Below are positions 8,211 to 16,442 of a stretch of 47,685 bases of DNA, piece after piece (position 1 is the stretch's first letter; every line of letters starts with the position of its first letter). Below the pieces are notes generated by a model. It ran no database searches. It was not told the origin of the DNA and saw only the letters and a list, made by a program, of their open reading frames with translations. The DNA is from Bacteroidales bacterium (GTDB lineage: Bacteria > Bacteroidota > Bacteroidia > Bacteroidales > UBA932). The translations under genes were made by a program, and so were the position numbers. Location: positions 1 through 47,685 of the forward strand of contig JAFXPV010000072.1 of the NCBI GenBank assembly GCA_017527625.1. The letters are read 5' to 3'.

Positions 8211-9368
8211 ATGAGAAAAACCATCATTGCCATAATTCTGCTTTCCTGCCTGTTGGGCATTGCCAAGGCGCAGGATACATATTTTACCATCGATGATATG
8301 CCCGACCTTGTCAAGTGCCTGCCTGCGCCTCCGGACACCGTCAGCATAGGATTCACATACGATGTAATGCAGTATATGTGGGGAAAGACAGTGCGTGCTG
8401 ATGCCCGGCGCGCAGCGATTGCCGAGAGAGACGCAATCTGGGATCTCGACACCCTTGCGGCCATCTTCAGCGTGCCTTTCGGCCTGAAGATAGACAAAGA
8501 AGACACTCCGGAAATATACAACGCCTTCGTGCGAGGGATAAAGACCATCGAGCTTATCCGCATCCGTCCCAAGGCCCATTTTTTGAGGAAACGTCCTTTC
8601 GACCGTTTCCAGGAGCATATGTACACCACCTGGGAAGAAGATGACCTGCGCGGGGAAGGCTCCTACCCTTCCGGACACGCCATCCGTGGCTGGAGTGCAG
8701 CGCTGATACTCGCCGAGATAAACCCTGCGGCAGCGGACAGACTGTTCGCTCGCGGATGGGACTATGGAGAAAGCCGCGTAATAGTGGGCGCCCACTGGCA
8801 GAGTGACGTGGATGCCAGCCGTCCGGCCGCCAGCATCGGCTATTCATTGCTGCAGACCAGCCCCGAATACAAGGCCCAGATGGACAGGGCCCGCCGTGAA
8901 TTCGCAATCCGCGAAGCCATCACTGATTATCTTGTACAGGCCATAGGCCCCCAGTATCTCGAAGGCGAGGTCTGCATACCTTCCTATACCCTGGTTTCCG
9001 TCGATGACAGAAACGACAAGGACATACAGGCAGCAGGCGATTTCTGGGTATTCAATTACAATGTCGAAGGCGACACCCTGAAGACAGTTTCAGGCGGCAG
9101 CCATCCCGGCAAGATGCATCTCAGGAGAGATTCCCGGGGACGTTATGCCGTCACATCTTTTGAGGTAGTTGCCGACGGTCCCAAATATCTCTCCAGCGCA
9201 AAGCGCATTTTCGGCAAGGATTACGATGAGTTCCAGGCCGTAAATTCCAATGAAACCTTACGGGAGGAGAGACGGGCAGAAGACATCGGCTTTTATGTAT
9301 CATCCTGGCTGCTTCCAGTCGTTTACTATCAGGACTATGGCTGGGACTCCATAGCTATTCCGCGATGA
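8211..9368 (+). CDS. Exported PAP2 / class A non-specific acid phosphatase with C-terminal extension
   Basis: 385 residues with a signal peptide cleaved after about residue 20. The three phosphatase motifs are complete. Motif 1 is Lys121 to Arg128-Pro129 (K-x6-RP), motif 2 is PSGH at 153-156, and motif 3 is Ser188-Arg189-x5-His195-x3-Asp199. These are the vanadium-haloperoxidase-type active site of PAP2 enzymes. Typical class A phosphatases end near residue 240; here about 160 further residues follow, with no domain I recognise. It should release phosphate from organic esters in the periplasm. TAAATTCG at 8178-8185 (7 of 8) may be its -7 element. Its last bases overlap the start of an AraC gene. 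Confidence 0.9.
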   Translation: MRKTIIAIILLSCLLGIAKAQDTYFTIDDMPDLVKCLPAPPDTVSIGFTYDVMQYMWGKTVRADARRAAIAERDAIWDLDTLAAIFSVPFGLKIDKEDTPEIYNAFVRGIKTIELIRIRPKAHFLRKRPFDRFQEHMYTTWEEDDLRGEGSYPSGHAIRGWSAALILAEINPAAADRLFARGWDYGESRVIVGAHWQSDVDASRPAASIGYSLLQTSPEYKAQMDRARREFAIREAITDYLVQAIGPQYLEGEVCIPSYTLVSVDDRNDKDIQAAGDFWVFNYNVEGDTLKTVSGGSHPGKMHLRRDSRGRYAVTSFEVVADGPKYLSSAKRIFGKDYDEFQAVNSNETLREERRAEDIGFYVSSWLLPVVYYQDYGWDSIAIPR

Positions 9369-10177
9369 ATCCCCGCCACACACTGCCACACTGGAGTAAG
9401 GAAGCTGATTTTTTACAGTATCCTTTCTTCATCCGCAGGATGAACACTGCAGGGCGCGTCGATGTGCCCGAAATTCCATCAGCGACACTGCCGGTCGTAG
9501 GTTTCCTGTTCCTGACCCAGGGCGAAGTGCTCGCCGTAATCGACGGCGTACAATACCTGTGCGAGGCTGGCCATCTGCTGCTGATTCCCGAAAGCAGACC
9601 TTTCAGCATCCGCTATTACTCAGATACCGTAGGCTACACAGGAGGCTTCAAACCTGATCTTATCTCACATCCGGAAGTAATCCTGCAGTGGATTGAACCG
9701 GTCCACCAGGCATTCTGGTTTGATGAAGCAGCCTTTGTCGGAGAACTGTTCAATATGCTGGCGCTTTCCTTCGAACGAAAAGACTCAGAGTTTATCGCCA
9801 AAGGTATGAATCTGCTCATCTCGCGCATCAGGAACCGCACCAAGTCCAATCTGCCCGCACTGGTGTCATCCTTCCTGGAGAGCGTGTTCTCAACTGAACG
9901 CCCTCCTCAGGACCTGGACACCTACGCTGCAGAATCTTTCGTCAGCGCAGGTCACCTGAACAGGATGGTGAAGAAACACACCGGGAAAAGCGTCGGCACC
10001 TGGATCACCATTTCCAGACTTGGAATGGCCAAGCGCCTGCTTCGCGACACTGAGATGCCGGTAGCCGAGATTGCAACTGCCATAGGAATAGCCGATTCGT
10101 CCTATTTTTGCCGCCACTTTAAGAAATACACAGGCATATCACCGCTAGCATTCAGAAAGAAGATGCGCGTCGGATGA
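9365..10177 (+). CDS. AraC-family transcriptional regulator
   Basis: 270 residues. The N-terminal ~110 residues look like a cupin-type ligand pocket (LCEAGHLLLIPESRPF). The C-terminal ~100 residues hold two helix-turn-helix units (AAESFVSAGHLNRMVKKHTG and VAEIATAIGIADSSYFCRHF), followed by KYTGISPLAFRKK, the AraC signature. Its ATG overlaps the phosphatase stop by four bases (ATGA), so the two are translationally coupled and the regulator probably responds to something linked to phosphatase activity, which is inference. It converges on the laccase-domain gene with 7 bases between stops. Confidence 0.92.
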   Translation: MNPRHTLPHWSKEADFLQYPFFIRRMNTAGRVDVPEIPSATLPVVGFLFLTQGEVLAVIDGVQYLCEAGHLLLIPESRPFSIRYYSDTVGYTGGFKPDLISHPEVILQWIEPVHQAFWFDEAAFVGELFNMLALSFERKDSEFIAKGMNLLISRIRNRTKSNLPALVSSFLESVFSTERPPQDLDTYAAESFVSAGHLNRMVKKHTGKSVGTWITISRLGMAKRLLRDTEMPVAEIATAIGIADSSYFCRHFKKYTGISPLAFRKKMRVG

Positions 10178-10184
10178 CCTTGAT

Positions 10185-10862
10185 TTAAACCAGCTTGACA
10201 ACGTTGATGATGCGTCCGCACTGGACGCCTTCGCGACGGGCTGAGAAGAAGGATTCGTCGGTGTAGGTGTCAATGCCTACGACCTGTATGTTCTCGGCAG
10301 GCACTCCGGCATCTTCCAGAAGCCAGCGGTTGGCCTTGAATAGGTCTATGTGATGTCCGCCGGACATCGGAGTGCCGTCCCTCGGCCCCCTGAAAGACCA
10401 GATCTGCTCGATGGGGAAATCTGCGGTCTTGAAATGCCGGGCCACCTCCTCTCCCACCTGGAAACTGTCGGGGCCTATGCCGGGACCTATTACGGCCTTC
10501 AAATCGGCAGCGCTGCTGCCGAACTGTCTCACCATTACGTTTATGGTCTTCTGGCTGATATGCAGCACCGTCCCTTTCCATCCTGAATGGGCTGCTGCGA
10601 CGACTCTTTTGACAGGGTCATAGAGCAGCACTGGAACGCAGTCCGCAGTTCTGACACAGATCGCCACGCCGGGCAAGGCCGTCACGAATGCATCAAAGCC
10701 GTCAAGGTCTTCACGGGTCATATCCGGCCTGTCGACGACGGCCACCCTGCATCCGTGGACCTGATGGCCCTGGATGACGTGATACGGCAACTCAGCGTCC
10801 CTTCTGGTTGAAAACGCTTCCACCCCCGCGCCCATATCATATCTCAGCAGATCCGAATACAT
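10185..10862 (-). CDS. pgeF: YfiH/PgeF laccase-domain protein (purine nucleoside phosphorylase-like)
   Basis: 225 residues of the multicopper polyphenol oxidase (DUF152/YfiH) family, now known to include purine nucleoside phosphorylase/adenosine deaminase activity and peptidoglycan editing in E. coli. The three metal or catalytic residues are present: His36 in QGHQVHG, Cys75 in RTADCVPVLLYD and His92 in AAHSGWKG. The C-terminal FFSARREG signature is also visible. The N-terminus is shorter than in many homologues. It is cytoplasmic and single-gene, divergent from the metallophosphoesterase with about 80 bases between the start codons. Confidence 0.92.
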   Translation of the reverse strand: MYSDLLRYDMGAGVEAFSTRRDAELPYHVIQGHQVHGCRVAVVDRPDMTREDLDGFDAFVTALPGVAICVRTADCVPVLLYDPVKRVVAAAHSGWKGTVLHISQKTINVMVRQFGSSAADLKAVIGPGIGPDSFQVGEEVARHFKTADFPIEQIWSFRGPRDGTPMSGGHHIDLFKANRWLLEDAGVPAENIQVVGIDTYTDESFFSARREGVQCGRIINVVKLV

Positions 10863-10915
10863 AATGTGAATTTAACCTTTTTCGGAGTTTCCGCCAATAG
10901 AAAATGAATTCAAAC

Positions 10916-10923
10916 TATATTTG
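10916..10923 (+). promoter_or_regulatory. Bacteroidota -7 promoter element (TATATTTG) for the metallophosphoesterase
   Basis: TATATTTG is a perfect TAnnTTTG match 19 bases before ATG 10942. The TTG at 10921 that opens the longest frame is part of this element, which argues against using it as start codon. Confidence 0.6.
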
Positions 10924-10941
10924 CGCCATAACTTTTTTAAT

Positions 10942-12021
10942 ATGCGAGCTGGATTCATTGCCATACTGATTGTCGTCTTACTGACCGTAGCCTATGTCGT
11001 GTGGCATCTTTGGCGGATTACACCCGGCGGTTGGGTGCCGAAACTCATCGTCTGCCTTGCTTTCCTTCTCTGGATGGCAGCAGCCTTCGCCACAATGGGA
11101 CTGCGTAGCCGAGTGTCCGTTTCCGCACTGACCGTCATATACGAGGTCGGACATCCGTGGATGATTGCCTACCTGTACCTGCTGATAGCCTTTATCCTGG
11201 CTGACATCGCCGCCTTGGTGAGACTGATCCCCAAGGGATGGCTGTCCTCCAACGGATACGCAATGGCCGGCATCCTGGGCTGCATCGCAGTCGTTATGAT
11301 TGCAGGCGGCATACATTACAGGCACAAATACCGAGAAGAGCTCACCATCAAGACTGAGAAAGCTCTGGAAAAGCCCCTCACCGTCGTCCTGGCCAGCGAC
11401 CTCCACCTCGGCTACAGCAACCGCAGGCCGGAACTGGCCCGCTGGATAGACCTCATCAATGCGGAGAACCCCGACCTTGTGCTTTTCGGCGGCGACATAG
11501 TCGACATACAGCTGCGGCCCCTCATCGAGGGTAACTTCGCTGAAGAATTCGCGCGCATCCAGGCCCCTGTCTACGCTGTCCTCGGCAACCACGAATACAT
11601 CAGCAACGACAAGGCTGCAGAGAAGTTCTTGACAGATGCGGGCATCACGCTCCTGAGAGACTCGGTAATCACTTTCGAAGGCATCACAGTCATAGGACGG
11701 GATGACAGGAGCAACCGCAGCCGCAAGCCGCTGGCCGACCTTGCCGGCGATGCGCAAGGCTTCACAATCCTTCTGGACCACCAGCCCTACCACCTTGAAG
11801 AAGCGGAACTCTGCGGCATAGACTTCCAGTTCAGCGGCCATACCCACAGGGGACAGATATGGCCCATATCGTGGGTGACAGATGGTATGTATGAGAAGTC
11901 CTGGGGACATCACAGGCGCTCAGACACACGCTACTATGTCAGCTCCGGACTTGGAATCTGGGGCCCGAAAATCCGCGTCGGTACGCGGTCGGAATACCTT
12001 GTGCTGAATATTGAGCGGTAA
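10942..12021 (+). CDS. Membrane-anchored metallophosphoesterase (YaeI-like)
   Basis: 359 residues. The first ~125 contain about four hydrophobic segments that anchor it in the inner membrane. From residue ~145 a calcineurin-type metallophosphoesterase domain follows, with DLH (Asp153, His155), GGDIVD (Asp185), GNHEY and, near the end, SGHTHRGQ. All metal-binding motifs of the family are intact. Close relatives are annotated as YaeI-like phosphodiesterases, which may act on lipid or nucleotide phosphodiesters; the substrate here is unknown. ATG 10942 is chosen over TTG 10921 because the latter lies within the promoter. The downstream neighbour is convergent, 18 bases away. Confidence 0.9.
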   Translation: MRAGFIAILIVVLLTVAYVVWHLWRITPGGWVPKLIVCLAFLLWMAAAFATMGLRSRVSVSALTVIYEVGHPWMIAYLYLLIAFILADIAALVRLIPKGWLSSNGYAMAGILGCIAVVMIAGGIHYRHKYREELTIKTEKALEKPLTVVLASDLHLGYSNRRPELARWIDLINAENPDLVLFGGDIVDIQLRPLIEGNFAEEFARIQAPVYAVLGNHEYISNDKAAEKFLTDAGITLLRDSVITFEGITVIGRDDRSNRSRKPLADLAGDAQGFTILLDHQPYHLEEAELCGIDFQFSGHTHRGQIWPISWVTDGMYEKSWGHHRRSDTRYYVSSGLGIWGPKIRVGTRSEYLVLNIER

Positions 12022-12039
12022 AACGCCGCCGTTACACCC

Positions 12040-12921
12040 TTATCTTGGTGAAAGATAGCGTTCGCGGAGAGTCAGGATGTCCTCCTCCGTAAGGCCCATT
12101 GGACCTTTCAGATAGGCATCCATAGAACCGTAACGAACATCGATTTCATCCAGTGCCTTTATGAAATTGTCCGTATTGGCCCCGAGGAAAGTCTTTACCA
12201 CGGCCAACTGCCTGTCCTTGCCGCCCAGCAAGCGGACCCGGCGGCTGTACTTTTGCACATCCTCTTCATAGACGCGGTTGGTGGCATCGAAATCCTCTAC
12301 TATTGTTTCCCTGTCAGCTCCGAGAGCGGCAAGTATAAGGGCCGAAGCAATGCCGGCACGGTCCTTTCCCTGGGTACAGTGATACAGGACGGCGCCGCTC
12401 CCGGTCGAAAGGATCTCGCGGAACATCTGCGCGAACTGCTGCTGGCAGTAGGGATAAAACAGCAGCGTCGTGTACAGATCACGTGCAACCGCCTGAGCCT
12501 TTTTGTTGAAGGCCAGCATCACGATGATTTTTTTGACATCGAACTCCTTACCGTTCTGCTTGAATTTTCGCTTCTCCTTTTCACTTGCCTGGGCGGACAC
12601 GTTGCCGCTGGCATCTATGGGAAGGGACACATATTCGGCTCCCGGCACAGGACGGTCTTCCTTTCCTATCATTTCATTGTCCTTGCGGAGGTCTATGACC
12701 TTACGCAGCGGAAGGCTGGAAAGATACTGGATGTCCAAATCGCTGGCATAGGCCAGATGAGCCGACCGCAAAAGGACGCCGCCACGTACGCGGCCGCCGT
12801 CGCCTACAGGGTACCCGCCCAGGTCACGGACGTTGACAATTCCCTCCAACGGAAGGAACTGCTGACCATATAGGGCTGAACTCATAATCATTGCCGCAAG
12901 CAAGGTGATCAGACGTTTCAT
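12040..12921 (-). CDS. Exported tyrosine-phosphatase-like protein (Y_phosphatase3 family)
   Basis: 293 residues with a signal peptide (cleavage near residue 19), so likely periplasmic. It opens with NVRDLGGYP (30-38), a hallmark of the Y_phosphatase3 family. The catalytic P-loop is HCTQGKDRAG with Cys182 and Arg188 (HCx5R). The general acid probably lies in the ~100-150 region but cannot be assigned with confidence. Family members dephosphorylate phosphotyrosine, phosphoinositides or other phospho-compounds. Its start overlaps the stop of the upstream APH-like kinase by four bases, so the two are translationally coupled. Confidence 0.9.
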   Translation of the reverse strand: MKRLITLLAAMIMSSALYGQQFLPLEGIVNVRDLGGYPVGDGGRVRGGVLLRSAHLAYASDLDIQYLSSLPLRKVIDLRKDNEMIGKEDRPVPGAEYVSLPIDASGNVSAQASEKEKRKFKQNGKEFDVKKIIVMLAFNKKAQAVARDLYTTLLFYPYCQQQFAQMFREILSTGSGAVLYHCTQGKDRAGIASALILAALGADRETIVEDFDATNRVYEEDVQKYSRRVRLLGGKDRQLAVVKTFLGANTDNFIKALDEIDVRYGSMDAYLKGPMGLTEEDILTLRERYLSPR

Positions 12922-13781
12922 TGCCTGTAATATGCCTTGACCATTTTTTTGACGTAAATGCCGAAGAAGATTTTCTCGGCGAAGGTGGGAGCTTCGAAAT
13001 GGATGCGCACAATCATATCCAGCGCAGCGAACTTGCCCGCCTGCACGTCGAACCCGCTGTGGTCATCCTTTCCCGTATAGGCCTTGGCGAAGGCGTCCCA
13101 AAACCGCTGGAACTGGTCGAAGGTCATATGGAAAATATCCTGCACCTGCTTCAGGGAAGCATAGTAATGGCAAAGCAGGAACAAGTGGCCTATGTCGAAC
13201 ATAGGGTCTCCGTGGCCGAAGCGGTCCAGGTCTATCCAGTAATACTTTCCTTGCGAATAAATGAGATTTCCCGTCTGGAAATCCCCGTGCACACAAGTGC
13301 CGCTGTCGGGAATGGTATCCACAAAGGCCCTTATGAGCTTCATATCCTTCTTCGACACGAAAGAGGCTTTGTCCAAAGCCCCGAGCAACTGCTCTTTCCT
13401 GCTCGGGAACAAGTCCACAGGGCATTGCGTCGCAAAGAGTTTCTTTCCCTCCTCGCACAGCACCCTGGCCATTTCCTCAGTACGGCCGGGCTCGTCGTGG
13501 CAGATACGCGAGAGTGATTTCTTGTGGACTATGCGTTCGGAAATGATGCCGTAGCCGTTTCCGACACGGACCATCTCGATCATCCGGGGAGTCGGCAGGC
13601 CCAGGTCGCCTACAGCCTTTGACACATCGTATTCGTGACTGATTGTCTCAAGAGTGTTGACCCTCGGTTTGTTGACTTTCAGAATAACCTCCGGCCGCGC
13701 GGGATCTTCATAGGTCGAGCCGTTGCCGCCTTCACCGACCTTGACCCAGGAGGCCAGATCAATGCTTTTGAAATCTTCCAT
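12918..13781 (-). CDS. APH-family phosphotransferase (aminoglycoside/choline kinase-like fold)
   Basis: 287 residues from the ATG at 13781. The longer open frame adds 55 residues with no kinase resemblance that run through the promoter region, so I reject it. Kinase-fold features are the glycine-rich GEGGNGSTYE near the N-terminus with a conserved lysine in VILKVNK, the catalytic HGDFQTGNL loop (HGDxxxxN), and the metal-binding IDLDRFGHGDP. It is cytoplasmic. Members phosphorylate small molecules such as aminoglycosides, choline, homoserine or sugars; nothing here identifies the substrate, and resistance should not be assumed. It is the first gene of a pair with the secreted phosphatase. TATATTTA at 13802-13809 on the minus strand is a plausible -7 element. 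Confidence 0.82.
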   Translation of the reverse strand: MEDFKSIDLASWVKVGEGGNGSTYEDPARPEVILKVNKPRVNTLETISHEYDVSKAVGDLGLPTPRMIEMVRVGNGYGIISERIVHKKSLSRICHDEPGRTEEMARVLCEEGKKLFATQCPVDLFPSRKEQLLGALDKASFVSKKDMKLIRAFVDTIPDSGTCVHGDFQTGNLIYSQGKYYWIDLDRFGHGDPMFDIGHLFLLCHYYASLKQVQDIFHMTFDQFQRFWDAFAKAYTGKDDHSGFDVQAGKFAALDMIVRIHFEAPTFAEKIFFGIYVKKMVKAYYRQ

Positions 13782-13797
13782 CTTCGTTTCATTTAGC

Positions 13798-13859
13798 ACC
13801 GTAAATATATGTATTTTCGAACAATTTGTTATTATGATAATAAGCCTTACATTTACGGT
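13798..13859. promoter_or_regulatory. Divergent promoter region with inverted ACCGTAAAT half-sites
   Basis: ACCGTAAAT begins at 13798 and its inverse ATTTACGGT ends at 13859, about 45 bases apart. Each half-site contains a near-consensus -7 element: TATATTTA at 13802-13809 reading left and TACATTTA at 13848-13855 reading right. The left one would drive the APH-like kinase and the right one the DUF4965 lipoprotein. The symmetry could be coincidental similarity of two promoters or a shared regulator site. Confidence 0.4.
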
Positions 13860-13887
13860 TCCGAATAATAACACTTTTAATATCATT

Positions 13888-16323
13888 ATGAACAAACTCC
13901 TTTCCGCAGCACTGGCAATCCTTGCCATCGTGACCTCCTGCACCACCGCCCCCCGCGAGAAAAATGAACTCCGCGCCCCGGCCTATCCCCTTGTTTCCAT
14001 CGACCCCTACACCAGCGCCTGGAGTATGTACGACAAACTGTACGACGGCCCCGTGAAGCACTGGACCGGAGCTGAGTTCCCGCTGATCGGCGCTCTTAAG
14101 GTAGACGGTGTCCCATACCGCTTTATGGGTATGGAAGAAGTGGAGCTGGGAGCCCTGGTTCCGCCTGCCACCGAAAAGCCGTGGAAAGGATTCTATACTT
14201 ACAGCCAGCCTGCCGGCGAGTGGTATGCAGAAAACTACAATCCCAAAGGCTGGAAGGAAGGCACCGCCGGTTTCGGCACTCTTGAAAACCCCACTTCCAG
14301 AACTCCCTGGCTCACTGAGAAGATTTGGCTGCGCCGCGAGGTTGAAGTGACCGAGGATCTCGACGGCAAGCACGTATACCTGGCATACAGCAATGATGAC
14401 GACGCCGTCTTCTATATCAACGGCGTAAAGGTGCTTGACACCGGGCACGAATGCCACACCAATGCTTCCGCCGCCATTGCAGACGGCATCGTCCGCAAAG
14501 GCAAGAACGTCCTTGCCGCTTACTGCGTCAACACCGGCGGCCTGGCCTATCTCGATATGGGACTGATGCTCCAGAACGAGCCGCACACCATCCTTGAGAA
14601 TGCCGCCGAGCAACTTTATGCCGACGTTCAGGCCACCCGCACCTACTACGCCTTCGACTGCGGTCCCGTGGAGCTGGAACTCACATTCACCGCTCCGCTG
14701 CTGCTGGACGACCCTGAACTGATATCACGCCCCGTCAACTACATCAGCTATAAGGCGACTGCAAAAGACGGCAAAAAGCACGACCTCGAACTCTACCTCG
14801 AGGCCTCACCCCGCTGGGCTGTCGACAATGCATTCCAGTCTTCGCACTCCGAGGCCTTCGAGAAGGACGGCCGCGTCTGGGTGAAGACCGGCAGCACTTC
14901 GCAGAACATCCTTGCAAAGAAGGGTGACGACCTGCGCATAGACTGGGGCTGGTTCTATCTCAGCGCCACCGGCGGCAAGGCCGGCATCGGCACCGGCAAG
15001 CAGCTGCGCCAGGCTTTCATCGACGGCAGCGGCTTCACCGTCAGCAAAGGTGACGACAACGAGGGTCGGATGGCCATTGTGCAGACCCTGGAGGCCGGAA
15101 AGGAAGGCCACGTGCTGATCGGATATGACGACGTATATTCTATCCAGTATTTCGGCGAGAACCTCCGCCCCTACTGGAACCGCAACGGCGACAAGACCAT
15201 CTTCGATATGTTCGCAGCCGCTGAGCGCGACTACGCCTCCCTTGTCAAACGCTGCGAAGCCTTCGACAGCGGCCTTATGGCCGAAGCCGAAAAGGCCGGC
15301 GGTCGGAAATATGCCGAGCTCTGCGCCCTTGCGTACCGTCAGAGCATCCACGCCCACAAGCTCGTCCAGGCCCCGGGAGGATATCTCCTCTGGCTGTCCA
15401 AGGAGAACAACTCCAACGGTTCCATCGGCACCGTGGATGTGACCTACCCTTCCATCCCCATTTTCCTTCGCTACAACCCGAAGTTCGTGGAGTACCTGCT
15501 GAACCACATCTATTACTATTCAGAAAGCGGCCGCTGGACCAAGCCTTTCCCTGCACACGACGTCGGCACCTACCCTCTTGCCAACGGCCAGACCTACGGC
15601 GGAGATATGCCTGTGGAAGAAGCCGGCAATATGATCACCGCTACCGCCGCCATCTGCAAGTACGAAGGCTCTACCGACTATGCCGCACAGCACTGGGAGA
15701 CCCTCACCATCTGGGCCGACTACCTGAGACAATTCGGCCTCGACCCTGAGAACCAGCTCTGCACCGATGACTTCGCGGGCCACTTTGCGCACAATGCCAA
15801 CCTTTCAATCAAAGCCATACTCGGCGTCGCATCATACGGCTATATGGCCGGCTTACTGGGCAAGAAGGACGTAGCTGAAGAATACACGGCCGCAGCCCGC
15901 CAGATGGCCGCCGAGTGGGTCAAAATCGCCGACGACGGCGACCACTACCGCCTCACTTTCGACGAGGCCGGCACCTGGAGCCAGAAGTACAACCTCGTGT
16001 GGGACGAACTCCTCGGTCTGGACATCTTCCCGAAAGACGTTGCAGCCAAGGAAATCGCCTATTACCCCACCCGCTTCAACAAATATGGCCTGCCGCTTGA
16101 CAACCGCGAGACCTACACCAAGACCGACTGGATAATGTGGACCGCCACGATGGCGGCTGACAAGGCTACCTTCGAGACCTTCATCGACCCCGTATGGGAC
16201 TTTATGAACGAAACCGTCGACCGCGTGCCTATGTCCGACTGGGTCTACACCGACAAGCCGAACTACCGCGGATTCAAGGCCAGGAGCGTCGTCGGAGGCT
16301 ATTTCATCAAAATGCTGAAATAG
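13888..16323 (+). CDS. DUF4965/glutaminase A-like secreted lipoprotein
   Basis: 811 residues from ATG 13888, where a lipoprotein signal with Cys18 begins; the open frame upstream has no signal and crosses the promoter. Domain order matches the glutaminase A/DUF4965 family. A DUF4964 opening comes first (PAYPLVSIDPYTSAWS, 27-45). It is followed by a DUF5127 jelly roll, including an inserted sugar-binding-like segment (VYLAYSNDDDAVFYINGVKV). DUF4965 occupies ~335-510, and a DUF1793 alpha/alpha barrel contains NNSNGSIGTVDVTYPSIPIF and GDMPVEEAGNM. Length is normal. The fungal founder is a secreted glutaminase, but in Bacteroidota many copies sit among glycan genes and their substrate is open. 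It is probably surface or periplasmic and monocistronic. Confidence 0.88.
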   Translation: MNKLLSAALAILAIVTSCTTAPREKNELRAPAYPLVSIDPYTSAWSMYDKLYDGPVKHWTGAEFPLIGALKVDGVPYRFMGMEEVELGALVPPATEKPWKGFYTYSQPAGEWYAENYNPKGWKEGTAGFGTLENPTSRTPWLTEKIWLRREVEVTEDLDGKHVYLAYSNDDDAVFYINGVKVLDTGHECHTNASAAIADGIVRKGKNVLAAYCVNTGGLAYLDMGLMLQNEPHTILENAAEQLYADVQATRTYYAFDCGPVELELTFTAPLLLDDPELISRPVNYISYKATAKDGKKHDLELYLEASPRWAVDNAFQSSHSEAFEKDGRVWVKTGSTSQNILAKKGDDLRIDWGWFYLSATGGKAGIGTGKQLRQAFIDGSGFTVSKGDDNEGRMAIVQTLEAGKEGHVLIGYDDVYSIQYFGENLRPYWNRNGDKTIFDMFAAAERDYASLVKRCEAFDSGLMAEAEKAGGRKYAELCALAYRQSIHAHKLVQAPGGYLLWLSKENNSNGSIGTVDVTYPSIPIFLRYNPKFVEYLLNHIYYYSESGRWTKPFPAHDVGTYPLANGQTYGGDMPVEEAGNMITATAAICKYEGSTDYAAQHWETLTIWADYLRQFGLDPENQLCTDDFAGHFAHNANLSIKAILGVASYGYMAGLLGKKDVAEEYTAAARQMAAEWVKIADDGDHYRLTFDEAGTWSQKYNLVWDELLGLDIFPKDVAAKEIAYYPTRFNKYGLPLDNRETYTKTDWIMWTATMAADKATFETFIDPVWDFMNETVDRVPMSDWVYTDKPNYRGFKARSVVGGYFIKMLK

Positions 16324-16341
16324 ACGGCGTCTGTCCTACCG

Positions 16342-16375
16342 GGCGATGTGAATATCTTGGGGATATCTAATCGCC
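16342..16375. other. Two-tier hairpin in the leader upstream of the PRTase gene
   Basis: The outer arms GGCGAT (16342-16347) and ATCGCC (16370-16375) enclose inner arms ATATC (16352-16356) and GATAT (16362-16366) with a 5-base loop. It has no U-tract, so a classical intrinsic terminator is unlikely, though it lies 20 bases after the stop of the upstream gene. It could be a weak terminator/mRNA 3' stabiliser or part of a leader structure. Confidence 0.35.
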
Positions 16376-16410
16376 TCCGTAACGGCAAAGTAACAACTCA
16401 TTTTATACCT

Positions 16411-16442
16411 TTATATCCCGGTTAATTTTAATCGGGATATAA
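16411..16442. promoter_or_regulatory. Perfect 10-bp palindrome abutting the PRTase start codon (operator or leader hairpin)
   Basis: TTATATCCCG (16411-16420) and its exact inverse CGGGATATAA (16433-16442) flank a 12-base AT-rich spacer; the right arm ends on the A of the ATG. TACCTTTA at 16406-16413 (7 of 8 to the -7 consensus) overlaps the left arm. As DNA it could be an operator over the promoter; as RNA it could hide the translation start. Either would control the PRTase-permease unit. Confidence 0.55.

Noticed and set aside
13782..13946. 55-residue N-terminal extension of the APH-like kinase
   Set aside because: It contains no kinase features and reads through the promoter region and into the start of the divergent lipoprotein gene.
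14806..15507. Long minus-strand frame opposite the DUF4965 lipoprotein
   Set aside because: It is a shadow of a strongly supported gene in GC-rich coding DNA, with no domain or signal resemblance.
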